In this document: positions 21,797-33,205 of the stretch, piece after piece | How positions within the stretch are numbered: the first letter of the stretch is position 1 | Layout of the letters: each line of letters begins with the position of its first letter | Translations under genes and position numbers: made by a program | From: Tachypleus tridentatus | Taxonomy: Eukaryota; Arthropoda; Merostomata; Xiphosura; Limulidae | Length of the DNA stretch: 64,000 bases | Assembly (NCBI RefSeq): GCF_004210375.1 | Contig: NC_134830.1 | Location: forward strand, 46,319,094-46,383,093 | Direction of reading: 5' to 3' | The notes under the pieces: model-generated | Database searches by the model: none | Seen by the model: the letters and a program-made list of their open reading frames with translations, nothing else | Told to the model about the DNA's origin: nothing

Positions 21797-22786
21797 TACC
21801 CTTGTGCAAATTAATTGAAACAAATGGTCATTTTACAACATTTTCAGCATGGCGGCCGGTGTAGGCTCGCTGTACCCGCTGATTTCCTTTAATAGTCATT
21901 TTTTCACACAGACAGCGTCATTAGCTGTGTTTTGCAGAACGGTCGATCTATTTTGGGCATATATGACAAATTTTGAGGAATATTACGTCATTCGAAATTG
22001 AGTTAGAATGGCAAGGAGACCAGTCAAAAAACAACTTCTTATCAACTCAATGAAGAAAAAACGGTATCAATGGGGTCTGAAATACAAGAACTGGACGCAA
22101 GAACAATGGAGGAAGGTGTTATTCAGTGACGAGACTCATTTCTTTGTACAGGGTCAAAGAAGTCTGCATGTTCGCAGATCTCCAGGTGAGAAACTTCGAA
22201 AATCTCACATCAATCAGTTCGTGAAACATCCCTTGAAGATTGTTTGGGGCTTTTTCAGCTACTATGGTGTCGGAGGCTTACATATCGTAGAAGGTATGAT
22301 GCGAAAACCACAGTACATCGAAGTTTTGCAGAGAAGAGTCGTTCCAGAATTGAAAAAGAGATTTCCAGATGGATCTGGCATTTTTCAGCAAGATCTGGCT
22401 CCGTGCCACACATCGACTCTTGTGAAGAATTTTATGACTACAACGCGAATAAAGATGCTGGACTGGCCTGGAAACTCTCCGGACTTAAATTCTATTGAAA
22501 ATCTTTGGACGATTTGTAAAGAAAGACTTTGGGGAAAAGACTGTACTACAAAAGATAAGCTAATTGACGCCATAATTGAGGTGTGGTACCGCGATCCAAA
22601 AATTAGTAAAGATTGCAGTCAACTCGTGGACTTGATGCCAAAGCGGATTAATGATCTTCTTAAAAATAAAGACGGCCATACCATGTATTAATTTGTGAGT
22701 AATTTTTGGATTCTCAGAAATAAAACGCAAAAAATTGAAAAAATCGTAATTTTCTGTTTTGTTTCAAATTAATTTGCACAAGGGTG
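21797..22786 (+). mobile_element. Tc1-like DNA transposon, internally deleted, 990 bp
   Basis: Terminal inverted repeats of about 28 bp pair TACCCTTGTGCAAATTAATT then GAAACAAA at the left with TTTGTTTC then AAATTAATTTGCACAAGGGT at the right. They match except for the first base and a 1-bp indel. TA target duplications lie at 21795-21796 and 22787-22788. An uninterrupted Tc1 catalytic-domain ORF lies inside. A complete Tc1 element is about 1.6 kb, so about 0.6 kb is missing, corresponding to the N-terminal DNA-binding part of the transposase. Confidence 0.95.
22008..22691 (+). pseudogene. Tc1-family transposase, catalytic domain only
   Basis: The 227-codon ORF has no stops or frameshifts. It covers the DDE catalytic domain of Tc1 transposases, which cut and rejoin DNA at TA sites. 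The triad is visible: Asp41 in SDETHFF, Asp129 in QQDLAPCH and Glu164 in NSIENLW. The 34-residue spacing between the last two gives the DD34E signature of Tc1. WPGNSPDLN before the Glu is typical. Family members are about 340 residues; the paired helix-turn-helix DNA-binding region is absent, and the ORF begins near the start of the catalytic domain. The Met may be fortuitous. It could not bind its own ends without that part, so I class it as a broken gene, although the catalytic reading frame is intact. Confidence 0.9.
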
Positions 22787-23024
22787 TACATCACTATCCT
22801 AAGCGTACATGGCAGGTTTGATGACAGTTGTAAATCGTCTCTTATAAGCTTATGTGTATATAAATACACATTTTCTTTTCCAACCAATGTTTTAAACCTT
22901 AACTGAAATACAATACCAGATGTAGTTTGTTTTTGTTTTCTTGTAAAACACCTTAACTATTTCATTTTCTATTTCCGTCATTTTAAGACCACATACTTTA
23001 CTCACTTAACAAACCCCCTATTGG

Positions 23025-23132
23025 CAAATCGGAGAGACTAAAGGCTTATGGAGTTAAAAGTCAGAAGATATATTCCTGCAGTGGAAACAGCGTAAATAGC
23101 CCATTGCGTGGGTTTGTGCTTAAAACAAAAAA
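23025..23132 (+). mobile_element. diverged SINE-C
   Basis: Has CAAATCGGAGAGACTAAAGG, a decayed B-box region, CAGTGGAAACAGCGTAAATA and GCCCATTGCGTGGGTTTGTG then CTTAAAAC, the SINE-C tail. Confidence 0.6.
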
Positions 23133-24206
23133 CAAAGTCACCAACGAGCGAAATAATTTCAACATAATACGCTTAAACAGCAGAGGGACCATTCGTTTAT
23201 TTACTTTACTGGACAAAGTTAAAAGAGTATATAAGTTAATAAATGTGACGCAACTGTTGCGCTTTGTTCAACAAATTTAAAATATTAAACCCATCTGTCT
23301 CAGGATGCATATTATTTGTCACAGTTATAATGTTATATCAGAACGTGACACAACGTTATGACTTCATCACGAATGTCAGAGTGTAGTGCCCATAAACGTA
23401 TCTCCATAGTTTGTTACACAACAAAGCTGGGCTAGCTCTACAAATGGTCTCAGACTACTAGAAGTTTTCACGTTGGTGGAATTAAGCGTGTGTTTGTTCA
23501 GAATCGTGCTTATCTTGCGTGTTCCAGTATCAAGACTCTAGTGGTGCTAGTAACGATAATCAATATGCTCCACGCCTACTTACGTCTAGCGAAAGGAACT
23601 TCTAAACGAATACCGTGCATTCCACTGTTTACTGTGTTCTGTTTGCTCTTTCAGATAAATGAGCGAAAAAAAAAAAACGGAGAAAACTTGCATAATACAA
23701 CTGAATTACGTTTTTCCTTACATTGGAATGTGTGAAACGAGTTTTAATCAAATTGTTTCGTGGCTTCATAATTAATTCGATATTCACACGGACGTCAGAA
23801 CAGCAATTCTATGTTCGAATAGGCAGCAGAATCAGATAGCGATAAATCACTGGTGATACGTATGGCTTTTTAAAATATAATAGCATTAAAACTTTAAAAT
23901 CGTTAAGGCGGGTTTTTGTTTCCAACATTCTTACTGGCTCGATTTGCTCAATCGGTTCTTTTTGACAGATGAGTGAAAACGTAAAAGATTTTCCTCCTGT
24001 TTCAAAGTGCTTCATCTACTTATGCATATACAGAAAGTAAATAAGTGTTGTAACACTTGCATGGTTTTCTATACATCTATATTTACATCGTGCTTGAGTA
24101 TCTTCTACGTACGTAATGGAGAATAATTTTGTACTTGCACTGCACTACGTTAGAGCCTTACTGAAAACACACTTTACTCTCAGATTTAATTGGCGAAAGT
24201 TACAGC
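23133..24206. other. no recognisable gene
   Basis: Open frames at 23490-23735 (plus) and 23809-24015 (minus) carry no domain, start context or flanking splice signals that I trust. No known repeat was seen. Confidence 0.4.
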
Positions 24207-24463
24207 GCTAAAGCTAATAGACGCGGTATAGCTGTTCTGCGCTAGCCGTTCCTAATTTAGGAGCGTAAGATTAACGAGAAGACAGCTTGTCATCACCACC
24301 CAAAACCAACTCTTGAGCTACCTTTTTTACCAACGAATAAACTGACCGTAACATTATAATGCCCCACAGCTGAAGGGGCGAGCATGTTTAGTGTGACAGG
24401 ATTCGAACCCGGAACCCTCAGATTACGATTCGAGCGCTCTAACCACCTGGCCATACTAGGTCA
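24207..24463 (-). mobile_element. SINE-A, tail decayed
   Basis: Minus-strand copy. The head (GACCTAGTATGGCCAGGTGG, B box CGGGTTCGAATCC) and most body blocks are present. The 3' tail beyond GAACGGCTAGCGCAGAACAG has lost its GCGCGAAATTC end. Confidence 0.85.
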
Positions 24464-26175
24464 AGATGAATGCCGTGAAAACTGTTTTATCTTCGAAAAA
24501 GGACCAATACTGAGCCTATTTACTATACTGCTAGAGCTGTTGGATTTCTTTCACTATTGTCATAAGAAACAAGTAAAACACATTGTAATCGTGAACCAAC
24601 ATTCTTATAGAGCTCATTCCAAGCCTACACCTGGAAAAGAAAAGTAAATATGAAAGATAAGGTCCAGGATACTGTCTTCCTTTCATTGTTTTTAACTAAT
24701 GTTGATAAAAATGCATAATTCAATATTTAATTAAAACATAAATTAAAGATCAAAATAACAGAACTAAAAACAAACTCTGTAACGAATAATTCAACATATA
24801 TTACTTTGTTCTTGTTTCTAATAATTGAATACATTGTTTCATTAGTTGAATACCTTGACTGTATAAGACATTTCGTTGGTTAATTACATAATGATAATGA
24901 CGCGTGTATATTGTGTTCTTAACGAATCTTTTCTTTCTTCCGAAGAAAAATATTACTTAAAATTTTAATTTAAATAATAACAGGAAAAATATTGTAAAGT
25001 ACATTGTTAACATACAGAGATTTGAGTACGTCATATCTAAACTATTTTACGTATCCAAAAAAGTGAGGTACATGATAACCACAGTCAATATAAAGTCAAG
25101 ATGGAACGGATGTATCAGGATGATATCTTGACTTTTTTTTGCCGTTTAGTAGGTAATGTCGTTATGCAAACCTATCGCTTTTGGAAAGGTTATGTGACAG
25201 GCTTTCTGACACAAAATATTTAAACATTTAGGACATAAATATGTGTCCAGATAGAGAATTTAGAATTTCCAAACAGAAATATTTCTTGTTCTTAATTGCA
25301 CTGGAAAACAATGGAATATGGATCAACTTGGGGTACCAGGACCATCAAGAAAGAAATCTGCAACACATTGTACTTTTGTCAGAGTAAACGAAGTGCAGCA
25401 AACAAAGGTCAGTGGCAAAAACTGTTCATGTACTCCAGGTAACAGGACAAAATAAGTAATCAAGAAGGATCTCCATCCGGAAAGGCGACAGACGTCACGT
25501 GTATACAAGCTGCTTCCAAGTCATATCTGTTCAACTGGTGTATACCTAAATAGCTGGTGAATGAAATGGGTACTTATACTTTTATATTCTATAAGAGAAC
25601 ATATCTATGAAATTACTTATGAATTTCTAAGCGATAAGACTATTGTAAGGATATTGAGAAAAAAATCATTGCTGTTATACTCTAAATGGATTGTGGAAAG
25701 CCAACAAGGAGAATTAGTGTGCTTCAGACCTGACAGCCTATTGACTGGTCCTTATGCAACAGAAATACAATGCAGCGCTAGTTTGAAGATATACAAAAAC
25801 CTGGCAGACCACGACTGGACGTGGTGACATGAACTGTAATGATATGGTGAGGCTCTAAAATCGTTTTAATATAAGGTAGTCAACCTCTGTAATAATGTCC
25901 TCCCTCTGCGGATCAGCGATAAGAGAAACAATTATAAATTAATAATTATTTTAAACTAAAAAACTTCAATAATGAGATTTGCACACAATATCTTTGAAAA
26001 AGTGAAATTAATTAGGAAATGAAAATCTGGAATAATAAACAGGAAAAAAATGTTTTAGGTCTCTTTACTTAACCATATTTTTAAATACATTAATATGTAT
26101 AGCTTTGCTGCTTAATCTTTTAATTCTGTTTCAAAAAGGGCAGAAAATAAAAAGTACACTCTACATAAGTTTAAT
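24464..26175. other. no recognisable gene; two unexplained open frames
   Basis: At 25561-25827 (plus, 88 codons) the peptide ends in ...GELVCFRPDS...KNLADHDWTW before a stop. The plus-strand DNA at 25321-25450 reads open with a cysteine pair (NCSCTPG). Neither matches a family I know. A short inverted repeat AAAGTCAAGAT/ATCTTGACTTT lies at about 25092-25136. Confidence 0.35.
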
Positions 26176-26405
26176 TGTTTTTTGAATTTTAAGAAAAGCT
26201 ACTTGAGGGTTATCTGCGTTAGCCGCCCCTAATTTAGCAGTGTAAGATTATAGGGAATGCAGCTAGTCATCGCCACCCACCGCCAACTTTTGGGCTACTC
26301 TTTTACCAACGAAAGGTGAGCATGTGTGGTATGATGGGGATTCGAACCTGCGATCCTCAGATTACGACTCGAACGCCTTAACTCACCTAGCCATACACCG
26401 GGCCC
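26176..26405 (-). mobile_element. SINE-A with internal deletion
   Basis: Minus-strand copy whose sequence jumps from TTACCAACGAA directly to GGTGAGCATG. The block with GGTCAATCCCA and the GTGGGGGCGTT stretch is missing. Head (GGGCCCGGTGTATGGCTAGG) and tail are present. Confidence 0.85.
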
Positions 26406-26601
26406 GTCTACGTAAGAGAAGAAAATGTTATAAACGATCATAATCTATATTCTATCGCAGCATAAAATTCTAGAAAATTTCAAATTCTCACGCATAAAAC
26501 AAAAGTAATTAATACTTTTTACCTTATTTTGTGACTTTGATAAGTTTAAAAGCAGCAATTTTAAAACAATTTTCTTAAATCTTAAAATAGTATAGGAATT
26601 A

Positions 26602-26873
26602 GGCCCGGCATGGCCAGGTGGTTAAGACACTCGACTCGTAATCCGGGGGTCGAGTGTTCAAATCCCAGTCACACCAAACATTCTCGCCTTTTCAGCCGTG
26701 GGGGCTTTACCATTGACGGTCAATCCCATTATTCGTTGGTGAAAGAATAGCCCAAGAGTTGGCGGTGGGTGGTGATAACTAGCTGCTCTTTTCCCTTAGT
26801 CTTACACTGCTAAATTAGGGACGGCTAACGCAGATAGCCCTCAAGTAGCTTTGCGCGAAATTAAAAAACAAAC
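26602..26873 (+). mobile_element. SINE-A with perfect 13-bp target duplication
   Basis: Complete element from GGCCCGGCATGGCCAGGTGG to GCGCGAAATTAAAAAACAAAC. AGTATAGGAATTA is repeated exactly at 26589-26601 and 26874-26886. This fixes both ends of the family and shows LINE-type (target-primed) insertion. It is the reference A1 copy of this window. Confidence 0.97.
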
Positions 26874-26931
26874 AGTATAGGAATTAAAAACAAATTCACA
26901 TAAGCGAGTGTTTGAATTAAATCTGTCGCTA

Positions 26932-27180
26932 TGTTTGTTGATTTCGGTTTATCTGGAATTTTGCATGAGAGTTACCTGCGCAAGAAGTCCATAATTTATT
27001 AGTCATAGACGTGAGGGAAGAGAGTCTAGACAACAACATCCACGGCCAACGAATAGTGGGTTAGAACGTCGCATTATAACGCATCCAAAGCTAAAAGGGC
27101 AGGCATGTTAGGTATGACGGGGATTCGAACCTTCACCCTTCTGATTACTAGTCGAGCGCACTAGCCACCAAGCCATGCCA
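26932..27180 (-). mobile_element. strongly diverged SINE-A
   Basis: Minus-strand relative with the head GGCATGGCTTGGTGGCTAGT, B box AGGTTCGAATCCC, CATTATAACGCATCC on the plus strand and a much decayed tail. The AAAAGAGTAGCCCAAGAGTT block is mostly lost. Confidence 0.75.
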
Positions 27181-27415
27181 AACTTTGTGTTTCGGAATTT
27201 CACGCAAAAGCTACAGGTATTCAATATCACTCACTGCCATCATTTGAGGCAGTCATCTGACCGAAATGTGGTATTTGTACTATTACTCTAACATTACACA
27301 CAGCTCTACGGTGCGTATCGCGTTTCTTTTGGCAACCGATCATGTTGCACAAATTCTCTGATTCACATACAAACCATTAGATCACGCTTAACTGTTTTGG
27401 TTACTATTTTTGGGA

Positions 27416-27695
27416 TTGGTTTGGTTTGTTTTGAATTTCGCGCAGAGCTACTCGAGGGTTATCTGCGCTGGTCGTCCCTAATTTAACAGTGTAAGACTAG
27501 AGGGTAGGCAACTAGTCATCACCATCCACCGCTAACTCTTGAGTTACTATTTTACCAACGAATAGAGGGATTGATCGTCACATTATTACGCCCCCATGGC
27601 TAAAAGGGCAAGCATGTTTGTTGTGATAGGGATTTGAACTCGCGACCTTCGGATTACGAGTCGAGTGCTATGGCCAACAGGCCATGCCGGGGCCT
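27416..27695 (-). mobile_element. SINE-A with 11-bp target duplication
   Basis: Full-length minus-strand copy from GGCCCCGGCATGGCCTGTTG to CTCTGCGCGAAATTCAAAAC. TATTTTTGGGA lies at 27405-27415 and 27696-27706. The B box has mutated to GAGTTCAAATCCC. Confidence 0.93.
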
Positions 27696-27706
27696 TATTT
27701 TTGGGA

Positions 27707-28171
27707 ATACTATCGTTTTATAAAATATTGATTTCATCAAAGTAGATTTGTAAAAGTTAACAGTAACAGAATGATCTAAAATCCAGTATTTACTTATATA
27801 ACCTCATAAGAAACAGTAAAGGCAGACATCAAGAAATAAAGAAGAAAAACACACGAGAGGTAATCCTGTACTTCTTTTCGAAGAATGAAAACATACACAT
27901 TTCCGTATAGTTTGCACAGGTAAGACCTGATATGTATTTTAGTTTGTTAGACTTTAATTCTATCGTCTGCTGTTTAAAAGTAGTACATATAAACATAGGC
28001 AACCTTCAACTAGCAAAAACATAAAATTAATAACAGTAGAAAATCGCGATGCATACACTTGCATACCCCTTAAAACAAAAAAAAAAAAAAACATTCTTAA
28101 TGACAAGAAACCCACTTGAAATAAAAATGTATCTCAAAACGGCTGGTAAGGTTTTATTGATAAGCAGAAAA
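27707..28171. other. no recognisable gene
   Basis: AT-rich sequence ending in an A-rich run of about 18 bases near 28076. Nothing was identified. Confidence 0.4.
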
Positions 28172-28202
28172 CAACTTTTTGACCTTCCTAGGTGATCTTC
28201 AG
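28172..28202 (-). ncRNA. hammerhead-like motif, decayed
   Basis: On the minus strand: CTGAAGA, T, CACC, TAGGAA, GGTC, AAAAAGTT. Stem II keeps three of four pairs (C-C mismatch) and the GAAA strand is mutated. Upstream GTTTGTTAACC and downstream CTTATCAATAAAACCTTACC match the sequences flanking the copy at 32.48 kb, so a longer repeat surrounds the motif. Confidence 0.45.
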
Positions 28203-28691
28203 GTTAACAAACAAAAAACATTGAAAGTGTGTGATGTCAGGGTGAAATGCGAGTTCCTTGCCATTTATAAATACTGGTGAAATAAGAATGTTTAAAGGTG
28301 ATCTTATTTGTACCAGCACAGAGATACGACAGAGTGCACACTCTGCCTGAGAATGTAATTTCGAATGTTGAATGTTGTTGCTTTTTTTTGATATTATTCA
28401 TCTACGTACATTAGTAAAGTACTTCACGTTTACAGTAAGAAACTACGAAACCAGTTTATCTTACAGAAACAAACCAGGAACACTATTCTGGATTATTCTG
28501 CCCCAATTCATACTTTATTTATAAGCACAAAAGAACAAAACACGGCTGAAAAAAAAAGAGAGTGACAAAGTAAACCACTTACCTGAAACAATGGAGCCAT
28601 AAAAAAGTGAAAAGTCCATCTTTTTGATAATCATAATGTATTTAATTTACACTCTAAGTCATTGGTTTAGGTCCCGTCACTCCAAAATAAA
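28203..28691. other. no recognisable gene
   Basis: Partly the flank of the Penelope-derived repeat above (to about 28290); the rest is unclassified. Confidence 0.4.
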
Positions 28692-28970
28692 AAGGGGCCC
28701 ATGAAGGCCAGGTGGTCAGGGTAGTCGAATCGTAGTCTGAGGTTCGCTAGTTTGAATCCCCGTCACACTAAACATGCTTGTCCTTTCAGCCCTGAGATCA
28801 TTATAATGTTACGATCAATTCTACTATTCTTGGTAAAATAGTAGTCCAAGAGCTGGTCGTGGGTGGTGTTGACTAGCTGTCTTCCCTCTGGTCTTACACT
28901 GCTAAATTAGGGGCAGCTAGCACAGATAGCTCTCGTGTAGCTTTGCACGAAATTCAAAAACAAACAAACC
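28692..28970 (+). mobile_element. SINE-A, full length
   Basis: Head GGGGCCCATGAAGGCCAGGT; B box TAGTTTGAATCCCC. Complete body, ending GCACGAAATTCAAAAACAAAC. No clear target duplication was found. Confidence 0.9.
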
Positions 28971-29841
28971 GCCCCTGGCTTAACATCTCATTGTACCTCG
29001 GAAACTCAATCTACCACGTGCGATTGCTATAAGAGAAGGTTAGGAATGACGTAATTGGTATGAATATTAAAATAACCAGATAATCTACTACCTATCAAAA
29101 TAATAAAACAGCTGTGAAACAATCAGAAATAGACAAGTATTGTCAAATAATCACGGAGTGCCTTCAAAAAGCAGCCAAACAAAACCACTACATCAACATA
29201 AAACAGTAAACAACGTATTGGAAACCTATTATCAACTGGAAGTCCCAAGACAACGATTGCGCCAAGTGGTGTAAATCTATCACGGATGGGTCGGAGGTTG
29301 CTCACCAAAAAAGGGGTAAAGGTTCTCGGACACACGTCTTGCGACAGTTCCTCGCATAGTACGATGCGAAATTTGTGAAAAGGGAGGTGCCAGAAATTTT
29401 GGGAAGGACGATCGACAATCCAAGTGCTGATGGATTTTTTTTTTCTCTCCATCTGCTCCACGCTATCTCAATTTGATTGTCGAAGAACTGTTGACGAAGC
29501 GTATTTGGAACTTTCCAGAAAACGGTTTTAATGAAAGTAACTACAGTTTTAAAATAAAGTTCAGTACAGAACTAACAAGAATAAAATGATGTTAAAACAT
29601 ATGTAGTAAATATGGTAGAGCTTAGAGTTTTTAAATCTCTAATAATTATCGTGTCACATTTCTCCTTGAAACGACCTTGGATAAAGAATATTTCTTAAAC
29701 TTTATATTTTGAGTGTATATTAGATCCAGTTTACGATACAGTGCATCTCTGCTTTTAAAAAGTACGATTAAAAGTGATCTGTCATTAAGCTATGAAGACT
29801 GATGCCTAAAATAGACTGTTACAAATGTATGTTAGTTTAAA
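28971..29841. other. unexplained 112-codon open frame, no gene call
   Basis: The minus strand is open from 29461 to 29123 (112 codons). The peptide has no recognisable domain, and the plus strand also reads open for a stretch (…YYQLEVPRQRLRQVV at about 29227-29271). Composition here is less AT-rich than the surroundings. It could be a decayed coding or transposon segment. Confidence 0.35.
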
Positions 29842-29946
29842 TTCTTTGTTGTTAAGCCAAAGCTACATAATGGTCTGCGCTCTGCCCAACACGAAACGTA
29901 ATTTTAGCTTTATAAGCCCACAGATTTACTGCTGAGTACCAAATGG
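29842..29946 (-). mobile_element. SINE-C
   Basis: Minus-strand copy with GGTACTCAGCAGTAAATCTG, a degraded anticodon arm, CGTGTTGGGCAGAGCGCAGA and the tail CATTATGTAGCTTTGGC. Confidence 0.7.
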
Positions 29947-30946
29947 GTGCCAGTTTGATATATATGTATATGTATATATGTTAGCAAGTTATTACTAACT
30001 TACAAAAAAGTAGGCTAAAAACGATCAGCATACTTTTTCACTGGGGTTAACAGTGTAAGAATGCATAGGGCATTGTAACTTCAGTGTTTCCAGGTTCCCA
30101 CTTTACTTGGTTTAAGGCAGTATAACAGGTATCTTACCTGCATTAAAAATTAATGAAAATTCCATATTTTACAGTACGTATGTCGTGATGTGCTGCCTGA
30201 GTCTCAATGTTTATGTTCTTAAAATGTTAACACAACTATTAAAAATAACAAGATAAAAAATTATACGTATTAGTAGGACAAATAAGACCAGCGAATATAA
30301 AATAACAGATTCATAATTCATAAAAAAATAAACTTTTTTTTTCTTTCAGATCGTTCGCAAAGCTTTTCTAATTATTTCTAAATTTCATTTCAAACAAGTA
30401 TCAGCAATTTAAAAGACGTGGGTGGAAGTTGTACTGTAATAATCTGTATATAAAAATATATAAAAAGGCAAAACGCTATAAAAACAGACTCACATAGCAA
30501 CCCAATTCTATATGTTAACCGTTGACCTTCTGGTTGACTCATACATTCTCAGTGATTTTTATTCATATTTCCAAGTATTGATATCAAAGTTTTATTTGGA
30601 GAAGTATGATTTTCTATTATAAGATTTTAAACATTTAGAACCCTCATGAACTTCTAACGTAGACAGACACTTCTTACGCTGCACTTAATCAAGTAAAGTG
30701 AGCACTCGTGTACATTAAGTATACAATGTCACATTGTTATAGCGCCATCTCTGATAAAAAAGTACGTGCCTCTCATTATTAGACCGCTCGGTAAAAATTA
30801 ATCAAAACTTGGTAACATACGAATGAATTCAATTGCTTTAAGACTAGCACAAATTCATTAAAAATACCTTTTAATGACCAATTTACTGACAAATCTACTG
30901 TTTATGTCGCAGTAGAAAAAAAAGTTTGCAAAAATATTATGAGAAA
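29947..30946. other. no recognisable gene
   Basis: AT-rich. A short TA-rich microsatellite (TATATATGTATATGTATATA) lies near 29958. Confidence 0.4.
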
Positions 30947-30950
30947 TTTA

Positions 30951-31187
30951 CAACTGTGGGTACAAATCGACTGAACTCACTGACTTTCTATGTTGTATTT
31001 ACAACTATGGGTACAACTCGATTGGCCCCTCGCTGGTACAGCGGTATGTCTTTGGATTTATAACGCTAAGATTAGGGGTTCGATTCTCCTCGGTGGGCTC
31101 AGCAGATAGCCAGATGTGGCTTTGCTATAAATAAAACACACACACACACAAATCGACTGAACTCACTGACTTTCTATGTTGTATTTA
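30951..31187. repeat. tandem duplication of about 55 bp split by a SINE
   Basis: Unit 1 is 30951-31000, from CAACTGTGGGTACAAATCGA through GACTTTCTATGTTGTATTT. Unit 2 begins at 31002 (CAACTATGGGTACAACTCG), is interrupted by a SINE-B at 31024, and resumes at 31148. The 39-bp stretch from ACAAATCGACTGAACTCACT to ATGTTGTATTTA is identical at 30962-31001 and 31148-31187. Confidence 0.85.
31024..31147 (+). mobile_element. SINE-B, full length
   Basis: This is the reference copy of SINE-B, a family of about 120 bp. The head reads GGCCCCTCGCTGGTACAGCG, then GTATGTCTTTGGATTTATAA and the B box AGGGGTTCGATTCTCC. Then come CGGTGGGCTCAGCAGATAGC, ATGTGGCTTTGCTATAAATA and a (AC)n end. The flanks ACAACTCGATT and ACAAATCGACT form an 11-bp target duplication with two mismatches. 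Confidence 0.9.
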
Positions 31188-31444
31188 ATTTACTATCATT
31201 TCTTGTTACAACTTGGGAAACTTAATTTACTGCAATATACCAGTCTTGAATCCTGTACATTTCAATTGTCGTGGTGACCAGTAAATACGGTCAGTCACAA
31301 TGCATAAGTAAATAAATCATTCACCCAGGAGGTAAGCGGTTATCAAAAAGTTTATATGTTTGATAGACTTTAAAAATAAATGTTTTGTACTTAGCAATAC
31401 GATTTTACTCCTACTTATCATAAATCAATTTGAACTGAAAGATC

Positions 31445-31790
31445 GTGAGCAAATGTGCGTTACTTGTGTAATAAGCACGCGTTAAATATTAGTATATACA
31501 TGTGTAGTAAAAGTATGTTATTGTGTACCAAAAATGCGTTTCTATGTATTAGGCGTGCGTCAGATTATTAGTATACGTTCGTGTATACAGTGTAATGTGG
31601 TGGGCATGCGTTACTACATCCCAAAAACGCATTACTGTGTAATAAGTGTGCATTAGAGATTAGTAATAGTACATGTATACTGTGTATATTATGTTATACA
31701 AAAGTACGCTCTTGACATATAGTAAATTTACCTTACTGTGTAGCAAATTTATCTGCATTAGTGCGAATGAAAGCAGCACAATTGTGTAGC
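31445..31790. repeat. degenerate GTGCGTTA-type minisatellite
   Basis: About four to five diverged units share GTGCGTTAC or GCATTACTG, TGTGTAATAAGCNNGCGTTA-like and ATTAGTATATAC-like blocks. Spacing is about 60-75 bp with many indels. Confidence 0.6.
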
Positions 31791-32164
31791 AACTTCTTTT
31801 TAATTTTTTTTACAAAAGAACACGATAACTAGAGAAATGTTTAAATCTGTTTTTGATCAATACGAGTATCAAAATCTCGTTTTTAGAGCAAAAAAAGACT
31901 TTCCGCTAAGCCACTGAGAGGCATCTTTAAATTTTGAGTACCCAAATATTTAAAAGAACCAAGAGTGTAGCAAGCCAGACTTTTAAAAACTATAGGCACG
32001 TGATAACGACTGCTCAATGGTATCAACAAAACCAATGTGTCTGTTCAAAATATGTTAAAAATAATAACGCATAAGTACAAATATATTTATTATAAATATA
32101 TACTTAAATACACAGAACCATAATATGCAATAGACAACAGCTGGTAAACATGTAAGTACATCAG
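31791..32164. other. no recognisable gene
   Basis: AT-rich spacer. Confidence 0.4.
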
Positions 32165-32398
32165 CAGTTTGTTTCTAAATTTTGTGCAAAACTACACGAC
32201 GGCTATCAGTCCTTAATTTAGCAGCGTAAGACTCCAGGGAAAATAGCTAGTCATCACCTCCTACCACCAAGTCTTGGGGTACTCTTTTACCAACGAATAG
32301 TGGGATTGATCGTCACATGTATCGCCTCCACAACTGAAGGGACATACATGTTTGGTGCGAAGGGGATTCGAACCCGCGATCCTCAGATTCAAGGGCCT
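32165..32398 (-). mobile_element. SINE-A, head truncated
   Basis: Minus-strand copy with body and tail present. The head keeps the B box CGGGTTCGAATCCCC and part of the anticodon arm, then stops; the A-box half is missing. Confidence 0.85.
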
Positions 32399-32477
32399 TG
32401 ATTCAAAATATGCTGTAAAAAAATCTGTTTTATGTAACACATTTCAACCTGGTAATTTTTATTGATAAGGGGAGAAC

Positions 32478-32507
32478 AACGTTTCAACCTTCCTAGATCA
32501 TCTTCAG
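32478..32507 (-). ncRNA. hammerhead-like motif (CTGAAGA type)
   Basis: On the minus strand: CTGAAGA, T, GATC, TAGGAA, GGTT, GAAACGTT. Relative to the 21.29-kb copy, stem II changed from GACC/GGTC to GATC/GGTT. Both strands changed and pairing is kept through wobbles, which is weak covariation support for an RNA stem. Confidence 0.5.
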
Positions 32508-32998
32508 GTTAAAAAAGAATTTGAGTGTGGACGTTGACTGACACATGTCTTAGGGACGAGAGTATAAACGGGTACCAAATTGTAGGGAGCGTTGCAGGTG
32601 GATTTTTTAGTAAATATGGCGTGAAAGCAATGTCTAAAACAAGGTGGCCATATTTTATTAAATAAAATCGGGGTCACTAATGTAGAAGTGTGTACTTGTA
32701 GTCACCATTATTGCAGATACAGCCAGTACTGTAGAAGTTTAGTGACAGTTGTATTTCTCTGATAAGTGTCTCTTTTAAGATTTTATTGTTCTAAAAAAAC
32801 CCAGAAAACACGGGAATGCTATATAAACCTTTGGGCGATAGCAAAGAAGAATGTGCGAGCGAGGATATTCGTTCAATAACAAGGCTGTACATTCTGGCTG
32901 GGATACTACAGTTATAGTAATGGTTCAGACATTATTTATATTAGTAAATGTCTTGATAACACCTGTTGCGACATGAACTGAATTAACTGTTGAAACGA
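32508..32998. other. no recognisable gene
   Basis: The first roughly 100 bp are probably the rest of the Penelope-derived repeat; beyond that nothing was recognised. Confidence 0.4.
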
Positions 32999-33205
32999 AA
33001 ACTATCTTCGCTAGTCGTCCTTAATTTAGCAGTGTAAGACTACACAGAAGGCAGCTAGTCATCACCACCCATCGCCAACGAATAGTGTGATTGACTGTCA
33101 CATTATAATGCCCCATGGTTGAAAGGGCGAGCATGTTTGGTGTGACGGGAATTCGAACCCATGACCCTCATATTACGAGTCGAGCTCCCTGACTGCTTGC
33201 ACACC
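32999..33205 (-). mobile_element. SINE-A, both ends trimmed
   Basis: Minus-strand copy with the body and B box TGGGTTCGAATTCCC. The tail after AAGGACGACTAGCGAAGAT is lost. The block containing AAAAGAGTAGCCCAAGAGTT is deleted. Confidence 0.82.

Noticed and set aside
22008..22691. Tc1 transposase as a complete functional gene
   Set aside because: It lacks about the first third of the protein, including the DNA-binding region.
26602..26676. Functional tRNA genes (many tRNA-like A and B boxes on both strands)
   Set aside because: All are heads of SINEs followed by the same body and tail; anticodon and acceptor stems do not pair well.
29123..29461. 112-codon minus-strand frame as a gene
   Set aside because: No domain, no start context, no splice signals I trust; left as unexplained.
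30951..31187. CRISPR-like array from repeated words around a unique segment
   Set aside because: Only two repeat units, and the spacer is a known SINE; eukaryotic context.
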